Assembly (NCBI GenBank): GCA_963576725.1
Contig: OY755241.1
Location: 73,978,999 to 74,042,998 of the forward strand
Length of the DNA stretch: 64,000 nt
DNA from: Azorinus chamasolen
Taxonomy: Eukaryota; Mollusca; Bivalvia; Cardiida; Solecurtidae
Direction of reading: 5' to 3'
Part shown: piece after piece, positions 53,059 to 62,329 of the stretch
How positions within the stretch are numbered: the stretch's first letter is position 1
Layout of the letters: every line of letters starts with the position of its first letter
Made by a program: the position numbers and the translations under genes
The notes under the pieces: model-generated
Seen by the model: the letters and a program-made list of their open reading frames with translations, nothing else
Database searches by the model: none
Told to the model about the DNA's origin: nothing

Positions 53059-53540
53059 GTCGATATCGGCATTGACCCCTTCACTGCAATGCATGCAGGT
53101 ATTTGATGTCATATGTAAACACTTTTTATCCAGATGAGACGACGAGTATGTCTAAACAAGACCACCACTATTGAGATAGAGCACTTGCTTCGTGGATGCA
53201 AATGCTCTATCACAATGGCTTCAAAACTGCACACTTCTCAAATTATCCATTTTCCAGTAAATGTTCCTTTTCATTAGATTTATTCCAAGAGGAATTGTCT
53301 AAAAATAGCCTAGGATGCAATGGGTTAAAGACAGGAACCCCACTTTTATCTTGCGTTAAGCAACCACCTACCCAAAATACCAACTAATTAACATAATTTA
53401 GTGGTCGTTATAGAGAGGTTTTACTGTAGTCGATATCGGCATTGACCCCTTCACTGCAATGCATGCAGGTATTTGATGTCATATGTAAACACTTTTTATC
53501 CAGATGAGACGACGAGTATGTCTAAACAAGACCACCACTT
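52968..53540 (+). repeat. Patchwork duplication A-B-A
   Basis: Segment A (52968-53168: the right half of the M MITE plus a gypsy remnant ending CAAGACCACCACT) is followed by B, a copy of 51410-51597. Then A again (53340-53538), and only the second A continues into its natural flank (TTTGATTATGCC). By eye I see no mismatch between copies of either segment. Confidence 0.85.
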
Positions 53541-54060
53541 TGATTATGCCAATACCTGTATGCTATCATCAATTCTTGGCAAAGGATGTGAGCCCTTTAT
53601 AGTACCAGAATTAAGGCATCTGAAATTACAACAACACCCAATGCTACCATCTGACGTAGTTACCATGACAACTAGGACATTATACGGTGAATGTGGACAT
53701 TTTTCTACGATAACATTATTTTCCATTTTCCTTATTTCTTCTTTGGCAGCCTTGCATTTGCTAATGGAACCCTATATGGATATTTCTCACAGGTTTTGAA
53801 TCTCCTTTATCACATTTATGCTTTATCAGTGTAGTGTGACCAATATCATTTGAATCTTTGCTAAATATGTGTTGGTGTTTAATCAAAAATTGTTTCAGCA
53901 CATCTGATTGACTGATGTCTAAATTTGCACATGACTATTCATATAATGCTACTAGGTGATCTGGCAACTTATCTAAATCCTTAGCAATATCTGAATTACA
54001 AGCTGAGTCAACAAACTCATCTTCAACAACCGATGTCATGGTAGCAGTAACTGTGCCTTT
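53440..54060 (-). pseudogene. Ty3/Gypsy pol remnant (start of reverse transcriptase)
   Basis: Read on the minus strand from about 54056 downward: a linker (LDKLPDHLVALYE, IKHQHIFSKDSNDIGHTTL, IKHKCDKGDSKPV) typical of the protease-RT junction. RT entry follows (EEIRKMENNVIVEK, then HPLPRIDDSIQVLA) and KWWSCLDILVVSSG, with stops and at least one frame shift. It is cut off by the M MITE border near 53430. The plus-strand frame at 53473-53799 is the antisense shadow of this relic. Confidence 0.8.
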
Positions 54061-54475
54061 TAATACCTTATGGCTTGTCTGTCAGATTAGCTAATCTGTT
54101 CAAGGAAAATGAACCATAAATATTAAAAATCGAAGCATCACGCCATAAAATACAGATCTTTTGAATATTGTAACAAGAACATTTTCTTGAAGATTTAGGA
54201 AACATAGTCTTCAATGATGTTATGCTTATTACTGATGTCAACAAGGCGTTGAAATCATTTATGGTAAAGTTTTCATGTGTTATTGATAAACATGTACCCC
54301 TACGTCATCATAGGGTTAAAAGGACTAAACAGCCTGACTGGTTAACTGCAGAGATTTTTGATGCTATGAAAGAAAGAGATAAATTAAAATTGAGAAATGT
54401 ATTATGATGAAACAAACTATAAATTATACAGAAACAGTATCCAATTTAATGCATAATGCAAAGAAAAACTAGAGG

Positions 54476-55962
54476 TTTGTTTTTGTCACAAAAACAGATG
54501 TCTCCCCCTCCCATCCTCTTTCCAATACACAAGTGTAATGTCTGTAACTCCAAAGTTATCAGGGTCTAATTATAAGTCATCAGGGGCAATAACTCCAATT
54601 TTATCAGTGGGAGACAATTCAAAAACACTAGGTACACAATAACACATGCTGGTGAACATTCCTGTGAAGTTTGGTGATTCTATCCCTACTGGTTTCAAAG
54701 ATATGCACAAGACACAAAGTTTCTCTAATTCTACGTTATCATATCAGGGGTGATAACTCAACAATTATCAGGGGGAGACAATTCGAAAACCCTTGGTGCA
54801 CAACAACTCATGCTGGTCAACATTCCTGTGAAGTTTGGTGACTCGAGATGTACTGGTTTTAGAGATAGGCATGACACAAAGTTTTATAAATATAAGTGTT
54901 TATGTCATGCCTATCAGGGGCAATAACTCAACAATTATCAGGGGGACACAATTCAAACCCCAGGTGCACAACAACTCATGCTGTTCAACATTCCTGTGGA
55001 GTATGGTGACTAGTACTATTAGTTTCAGAGATACGAGCGACACAAAGTAAAGTTTTTCTTACTTTCAGTCATAAGGGGCAGTAACTCCAAAGTTATCAGG
55101 GGGAGACAATTCAGAAACACCAGGTGCACAACAACTCATGCTGGTGAACATTTCTGTAAAGTTTGGTGACTCTAGCCCTAGTGGTTTTAAAGATATGCAT
55201 GACACAAAGTTTCTCTATTCTTAAGTAATTATATCAGGGGCAATAACTCCATAGTTATCAGGGGGAGACAATTAAAAAATCCCAGGTGCACAGCAACTCA
55301 TGCTGGTCAACATTCCTGTGAAGTTTGGTTACTCTAGCCCTAGTGGTTTCAGAGATATGCACGACACTAAGTAAAGTTTGTCTAATTTTAAGTCATCAGG
55401 GGCAGTAACTCCAAAGTTAACAGGGGGAGACAATTCAAAAACCCCAAGTGCAAAACAACTCATGCTAGTGAACAATCCGGTGAAGTTTGGTGACTCTAGC
55501 CCTACTGGTTTTTGAGATACGCGTGACACAAAGTTTTTATAAATTTAAGTGTTCATATCAGGGGCAATAACTCAACAATTATCAGGGGGAGACAATTCAA
55601 AAACCCTTGGTGCACAACAATTCATGCTGGTCAACATTCCTATGAAGTTTGGCGAGTCTAGTACTAGCGGTTTCAGAGATACGCGCGACACAAAGTTTTT
55701 CTAATTTTAAGTCATCAGGGGCCATAACTCTAAAGTTATCAAGTTGAGACAATTCAAAAACCCTAGGTGCACAACAACACATGCTGGTCAACATTCCTGT
55801 GAAGTTTGGAGACTCTAGCCCTACTAGTTTCAGAGATACGCGCGACACAAGTTTGTGACGTACAGACAGATGGACGGACGGACGGACAGACGGACGGACG
55901 GACGGACAGACAGACAACTCTGGCAAAAACAATATATCTCCCCATAAATGGGTGAGACATAA
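54476..55962 (+). mobile_element. Pearl-like element nested in the LINE
   Basis: Left boundary TTTTTGTCACAAAAACAGAT and TGTCTCCCCC. About seven to eight cores of 140-170 bp follow (CAGGGGCAATAACTC, TATCAGGGGGAGACAATTC, GTGCACAACAACTCATGCTG, TTCCTGTGAAGTTTGGTGAC). Then (GGAC)n at 55868-55915 and a terminal hairpin TATATCTCCCC / GGGTGAGACATA. LINE sequence is continuous across it. The short frames on both strands are artefacts. Confidence 0.85.
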
Positions 55963-56029
55963 TTCATATGAAAAGCAAATTTCTGAAGGACAAAACAACC
56001 CATCTTCTCACCACCCTTCAGAATTTATA

Positions 56030-56294
56030 ATCTTCACAACAGCAGGTGTTAAGTGCTTGTGTGGCGGCCGTAAAACGTCGCCCCGTACTTCATTCTCAGT
56101 GTTGTTATACATGTACCTTCTGATCCTTCGAGATCATGAATTTCAGTACTTCTTGTTCTGAAAATTGAATACCGCTTAAGCCGGTGCTAGGGGCGTGAGC
56201 AGTGTTGCACTTTCAATTACTGCTCATGAACAGACTCAATAAAACCGAGTCTGCAATTTTCTCTTTTTGTGTTGCAATTTTTGCTTTCGGGGGA
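56030..56294 (+). mobile_element. SINE-like insertion with 22-bp direct repeats
   Basis: Identical 22-bp sequences (TCACCACCCTTCAGAATT plus TATA) lie at 56008-56029 and 56295-56316, bracketing 265 bp that interrupts LINE sequence. The insert ends with CATGAACAGACTCAATAAAA, CCGAGTCTGCAATTTTC and GTGTTGCAATTTTTGCTTTC. Repeats of this length fit target-primed reverse transcription. I cannot see a tRNA head, so the class is inferred. Confidence 0.7.
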
Positions 56295-58030
56295 TCACCA
56301 CCCTTCAGAATTTATATTCTATTTGAAAATTATTCAAAGAGTTCAGGTTGCCTAAGCAGAATAAATGTTGTGTTAATAGCCAAATTGAAATAACCAATTT
56401 CTTCTTCCGATTTGAATGATGTTAAAACGTTTGTTAACAGCCGTGTGCCAGGCCCTATATTCTTCAATATTCCAATTGTTGGCAAAGAAAAGGTGAACAC
56501 TATGCTTTTGAATTTAGAATATTTCTAAGGCAACTGGCCTAGATGAAATTGGTCCACGGATTTTAAAACTATCAGCTAACTTGATATACCCAGTTATTCA
56601 TCACATACTTAACCTTACTATATCACAAAATGTATTCCCTGAGACTAGGAAATCTGCAAAGTTCACTCCATTATTCAAATCAGGGTCTAAACAAGATGTA
56701 AATAACTACAGGCCTATCTCTAAACTTCCTATTTTATCCAAGATACTAGAGAAACATGTTCATGATAATTTTATTAATTAACTTAATCATTATAAGCTTA
56801 TCATTCATATGGGTTCAGAAAAAAATCATAGCTGTGAACAATCTCTTGTACATATTATAGACAAATGGCTAAAAGCAATAAATGATGGGTATATTGTAGG
56901 GGTAGATATGGTGGATTTAAATTCGATTTGGTTGATCATAATATTGTTTTTACAAAAAATAAGCATTTACAAATATTCAAAACGTACTTTAGACTGGTTT
57001 AAATCATACTTGTTAAGCAGACATCAAACTGTTTTTCTAAACGGAGTTACATCTTCAGAACAGAACATATCATGTGGTGTGCCTCAAGGCTCTATCCTCG
57101 ACCCACTAATGTTTTTAGTTTTTATAAACGATTTGCCTCTTTCACTGTCAGCAGAAATAAGCAAAACTGACATGAATGCAGATAACACTACTGTATATGA
57201 TATCCATTACTCATTGGAAACTATAGAAAGAAACCTTGAACCCTGTTTAAACAATCTTGAAACAAGGTGCAACTCAAATGAAATTATTCTCAATACTGAT
57301 AAAACCAAAGTACTGTTGATTACTACTCCTCATAAAAGGGCACGACTTACAAAAAGTTCTCTGTCTTTGACTTTCAGAAATGTTGTTCTTAAATTATCCA
57401 AGGGAGAAACATTATTAGGAGTAAATTTCATTGAAAATCTTAAATGGGATGACCATACCAATAAGGTAAAAAGAAAGCTTTCAACAAATATACGGTTATT
57501 ACATCTAGAATCAAATTGTATGTTCCATTTCATTCTAGAATGATATTGTATAATGCCTACATTCAACCTCATTTAGATTTTTACAATATTGTTTGGGGAA
57601 GTTCAAATACAAGCAGTGCCCATATATTATTTTCATTGCTAACAAGAGCCTGCAAAACTATATTCGGTACAGATTACGTAGCTGTGTCTCAATCATTAGA
57701 GAAACTGAGCTGTCTGACCTTTTCTGACAAGGTTATTTTGCAGAAGGCCAAGTTTATGTATAAAGTATCCAAAGGATTAGTTCCGACTTATATTAACACT
57801 ATGTTCGAAAAGGAAACGAAAATTTACAACAGTTTACGATCATCAAGTTCAATAAATCGTAAACTTTTTAAACAAAGTATATCATATTCAGGACATTTAA
57901 TATGGAATGAAATACCAGAAACAATAAGAACCATGAAAACTATTGATAGTTTTACTGTTAACTTTATTCGCTGGTTGAGATCTCAACGACAAGATAACAT
58001 GTACTTTACAGACTATTTATGGATTTGATA

Positions 58031-58608
58031 TTGACAAAGGCGTCAGCTATAGGTTGATTAGAAATACCCATGTAAAATGCAGTATAATGGTTATTGTATT
58101 AACATTATTAAAAGTTCGCCATTAATTAATGTGATTATGTCTACATATGTCAAAACAGTATATATTACGATCTTAGAGCTCTCATATACCTATTTTGTTT
58201 ATTCAATGGCACATACGAGTATGTAATATATTTGAACATAACGAAAGTGAGTTCTAACTCCCAAATATAGAGCAGATCTAAGTTGAAAGTTCCTTTTTCG
58301 AAAGTTTAATCTGGATAAACTCTGTTTGAAAGTTCGATATGAATTCTAATAAAACAAAATTCAATGTGTTTGTTGATCTGTGGCTTTCGGTTTCTTACCT
58401 ATTCCACCGTTTTATTTGTTCAAGTAGATTTGAAATAATGAGTTACCGTATTATCTCTATAATATTATACACTCCATCATATAAACGGGCGTGTTATCCA
58501 TTTTTACAACTTTTTGAAAGTTGTAAGATCTGGATCTACACTGTTTGTATATTAAGACAGAAGGAATGGTAAGAACACCAAAATATGCTTTTGTAATTCG
58601 TGTTGTTG
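58031..58608. other. Unassigned sequence after the LINE
   Basis: AT-rich, perhaps the LINE 3' UTR in its first part. GATCTGGATCTACACTGTTT near 58530 is a half hairpin of the MITE kind. The + frame at 58339-58572 has no motif. Confidence 0.4.
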
Positions 58609-59112
58609 TTAAAGGGGATGTCCCTACATTTGACGCATTTCATAAACACTTAAAATATACAAAACTAATTTGTTTATGTGCTGAAAAGTAGTATATCACA
58701 AAAAAACCCATCCATTTACCGTTTATAATGAAAACACATCCATGTGTTTGATATCGCCGATCCCGGTTTTACTCCCCGATGTTTCAGTTTTATTCGGGTT
58801 GAGTTTTAGTTTCGTAACTGTTCGCCCTATTCGCGATTCTCCGACCACTTCCGAGAAAGCTATTACGTAAACAATGGAGGGATCGGGTGATCATCGGCAA
58901 AACGCGGAAGAATTTACGGAAAAGGCCGATAATATTGTGTTGTAGAACAAAAATTATCAGTTATTGATGAAATCGGTTTATTTGTATCACAGGGGCATTT
59001 TTCGATATAAGTTCAAATTGGGAACCTTCATAATAATGATAGAGCATAACAAATACCAAGTTTTATGATATTATTGAAAATATGCGATCATTGTAGGGAC
59101 CTCCTCTTTAAA
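58609..59112. mobile_element. TIR element, about 500 bp
   Basis: TTAAAGGGGATGTCCCTACA at the left is the inverse of TGTAGGGACCTCCTCTTTAA at the right. Inside, TTTATTCGGGTTGAGTTTTA and GTTTCGTAACTGTTC also appear in similar form near 52760, so it belongs to a dispersed family. Confidence 0.7.
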
Positions 59113-60070
59113 ACTGTTCCTGATCTTATTTATATCATATGTGCTCATTGCTCTTCTTATTACACTAATTATTCATGGAAATATCAGTATTACTTGTAAT
59201 TGCAGTTTTAATATTCCAGAAAACTATTTGCCTTTCATCAGAAAAACTTTTTCTTCTATTATTAACAAATAGAGCAAACCCATATCGGACATTTCATGCA
59301 GGAGTTTCTGATTAGGGACTTCTCATTTTGTGCAAAATACATGTTAGAAAAGTGTACTGTACACATTATAATTAATACACTATCAGTATTATTTAATATG
59401 CCTTTTTAATATGCTCTTTCTTTAGAGTTGTAATAGTGTATGGAATGTACTTTTTTGAGGGCCTGGTGGTAGATTAGTATTTTGACTAACCGAGCTTCCC
59501 TCGTAAAATAGTGTTTCATTCATTCATTGATACAGGGCGCAAATGGAACGGATCCATGTCTTGGTTCAGTTCTATTTGAAACGTTGTTTAATATATTATT
59601 ATTATACCACATTTATATAGCGCTCTTTTCACACAGGATATGTGCGTTCAAAAGCGCTGCACATGGATGAAATAATCGGAACGAACCGCATTATTATTTA
59701 TCCAGACAATGAAAGATTTACAACATATATACAATAAATATATAATCACTAGCCGGAAGGAACGCATGATCGTCCATCCGGTCAGTGAAGGATATATAAA
59801 AGATATACAATATCTATGAAAATCATAAACCGGAAGGAACCGCATGATCGTCCATCAAGTCAATAAAAGATATGCAATAGATATACAATACATATAAAAA
59901 CCACTAACCGGTATGAACCACATGATTAATCTACCCAGTCAATGAAATATATGCAATAGACATACATGAATGAGTTTGATTCCTACAGCATATCCCAGGG
60001 GCTGCAATGGCAAAGGAGTCGTAAGGTTTGATAAATGATGTATTGTCAATAAGCTACTTTTCCTAAACTG
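59113..60070 (-). mobile_element. LINE tail region with 70-bp tandem repeats
   Basis: 59600-59650 has TTTATATAGCGCTCTTTTCA and TTCAAAAGCGCTGCACATG, typical of L2-like 3' ends read in reverse. 59745-59965 has about three units of 70-75 bp (GAAGGAACGCATGATCGTCC, AAAGATATACAATA). At 59464-59530 a separate fragment ends in (CATT)3. No intact gene. Confidence 0.55.
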
Positions 60071-61940
60071 TCCTAATAATATATGTTGAAGAAATATGTG
60101 TTCAGAGATCTTTTGAAACATGCCAGTGAGCTTGCATCTCTAATGCCTGATGGCAGAGCATTCCAGGGTTTCGAAGCTGCATGCATGAAACTTCTCTCAT
60201 CGTATTTTACCTTATGACTTTTTGGTACAACCAACGACAAGGAACTACTTGCTGACCTGAATTCTCTGCGGGGCCGGTACACGTCAAGCATGTCGACAAT
60301 GTAGTAAGCAGATTCATTGTGCATGACTTTATACGTAAGTGTCAGAATTTTGAATTCAATGCGATGTTGAACCGGAAGCCAGTGAAGTTCTCTCAAAACC
60401 AACCAGAGTGATATGATCATATCAAGGAGTCCTGGTTATGATGCGGGCTGTGGTTTGAACTCATTTTTAAGTTTTCGCAGTGTGTTTTTTGAAATTCCAT
60501 GCAGTAATGAGTTGCAGTAGTCTATTTTCGATGTTACCAAAGAGTTCACCAAAGTCTTGGTAGCATCAGGTGTGAGGTACTTTCTTATATGACCTATTCA
60601 TCGGAGCTGTGCATAACTAGACCTACACACCGAACTGATGTGTGATGCCATATCCATTAGTAATTCGAGTCATGCACCGAGATTCTTTATACACAAAAAC
60701 GGTTTGATCTTAGAGGGCCCTACTTGCACATGAATGTCTTCAGGTACAACTGTGTTTTTCGTATGAAACAGGATGACCTCAGTTTTGTCAGTATTGAGCT
60801 TCAGCATGTTCTGGTGTATCAAGGAGACTATTTCTTTGAGACATTTCTCAACTCGTGATAAAGCTTCTTGTTGACAGGAAATGTCCTTGGGCTTAAAGAA
60901 TAGGTATAACTGAGTCATCGTCGTAAAAATGGTGCTTTATCCCGTGGTTTCTGCAGATTGAGCCTACAAGTTTTGTGTACATGATGAAGTGTTTTGGTCC
61001 TAGGACCGATCCCTGTGGCACGCTAAATTTCATATTAACTGGGGTGGACAACTCCCCATGTACTGACATTATTTGATAGCGGTCATTTAGATAGGAGGTC
61101 ATCCACTCTAGGGGTTTTCCAGTGATTCCGAAGTCTTTTTCTAGGCGCTTTAGCAATGTTCCGTGATTGATAGTGTCAAATGCTGACGATAAGTCAAGCT
61201 TCACCAGAACTGTAGTTTCATCTTTATCTAGTGATTGAAGGATGTCATTTTGAACTTTCAGAAGAGCAATCTCTGTTGAGTGATACTTTCAGTATGCTAA
61301 TTGATGGTGCTAATGTAGATTGTTCGAGTTCAGGTGGGACTCAATGCGTTTGTCGACCTTTTTTTCTAACACTTTGGAGACAAATGGCAGATTTGATATA
61401 GGCCTATCATTCTTAAGATCATTTGAATCCAGATCCGGTTTCTTTAAAAGTGGTCTGACATGTGACCGTTTGAAACTTTTTGGAACGTAGGTAGTGTCTA
61501 AAGAGGAGTTTACAATATTTGTCAAAATCGGTAGGAATTAATCTAAGAATGACTTTAAATGCCATGTAGGTATTGGATCCAGTTCGCAGGACTTACAGGG
61601 GATGCCTTAATGATATGTCCTACGTCTTCTACTGTAGCTGTAACAAACTTTTCCAATACGTTTTTTGAATGCTGCATCGCAGTGTTAATCGGCGCACTGG
61701 ATACATTGCCTGAACGGTTTGATCTTAGAGGGCCCTACTTGCACATGAAAAAACTGCACGTATTTTGTCCACTTTGTCAACGAAAATGTCACTGAAATCT
61801 TGTGCAAGCTGCTTCGAGGATGACGTCTTTTTTCCAGGTCCTGCTATAATGACGAGACCTCGTTTATTATCCCCGTCATTGAAATCCAAGGGTCGGGGAT
61901 CCATCCCTCTCCACACCGTACAAATATCAAGCATAGTGCT
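60070..61940 (-). pseudogene. L2/CR1-like LINE reverse transcriptase, decayed
   Basis: On the minus strand, from about 61930 down: FKRSHVRPLLKKPDLDSNDL and SNLPFVSKVLEKKVDKRIES (about 61310-61490). Then VKLDLSSAFDTINHGTLLKR, SVPQGSVLGPKHF and FYDDDS (catalytic YADD changed) at about 60893-61204. Next LKLNTDKTEVILFHTK (about 60790) and ELHWLPVQHRIEFKILTLTY and KPWNALPSGIRDASSLACFK (60073-60390). Frames are broken between these. The sequence pattern is that of L2-type elements. A copy of a 30+ bp piece of this LINE (60699-60735) also sits at 61713-61749. Confidence 0.82.
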
Positions 61941-61969
61941 CTTTCCATTTCTATATCATACTATTGTAT

Positions 61970-62217
61970 CTCTATCCTCCATAAATAAGTAAAATTTCGT
62001 CTTCGTAAAATACAGGGCAGGCCATGATCAGACGGTTTCTATGTGAGTGTCTTGATCAGGGTCTACTCCTTTTGCTTATGATAAACTTCAGACATGGTTG
62101 TACACTTTCAGTTATTACCACACTTTCTTTGTTCACTCACTATTATAAAATCTAATGTAATTAGCATTCATGAATATAGATTACTTCTGACATAAATATT
62201 CATTGAGTAGGGAGTTA
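61970..62217 (+). mobile_element. Family D MITE, ends decayed
   Basis: CCTCCATAAATAAG, hairpin CATGATCAGACGGTTTC / TCTTGATCAGGGTCTAC, and body AACTTCAGACATGGTTGTAC. The right end is CTTCTGACATAAATATTCAT plus TGAGTAGGGAGTTAG. Confidence 0.65.
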
Positions 62218-62329
62218 GATCATATTTTACATTGCAGAACCTTTAAAAATGAGATCTGTATTCCTATTAACTGGTCAAATGAAAAAAGGAAATTGTTGAA
62301 TTACAGGGTATATATCAATGATATGAAAT

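Larger units (their letters stand above)
54120..58030 (+). pseudogene. Decayed jockey-group LINE, twice interrupted
   Basis: 54125-54475 is the endonuclease/RT linker (EDLGNIVFNDV, FSCVIDKHVPLRHHRVKR, QPDWLTAEIFDAMKERD). It resumes near 55963 (EKQISEGQNNPS). RT lies at about 56520-57540 (ATGLDEIGP, NNYRPISKLPILSKILEKH, CGVPQGSILDPLMF, FINDLPLSL) with a degraded catalytic motif (NADNTT where YADD is expected). The C-terminal part is 57540-58028 (YNAYIQPHLDFYNIVWGSS, LIWNEIPETIRTMKTIDSF). Frame breaks lie near 56526, 56781 and 57540. Dead copy. Confidence 0.85.

Noticed and set aside
53473..53799. Plus-strand 108-codon frame as a gene
   Set aside because: The opposite strand carries Ty3/Gypsy RT motifs (HPLPRIDDS and others), so the plus frame is an antisense shadow.
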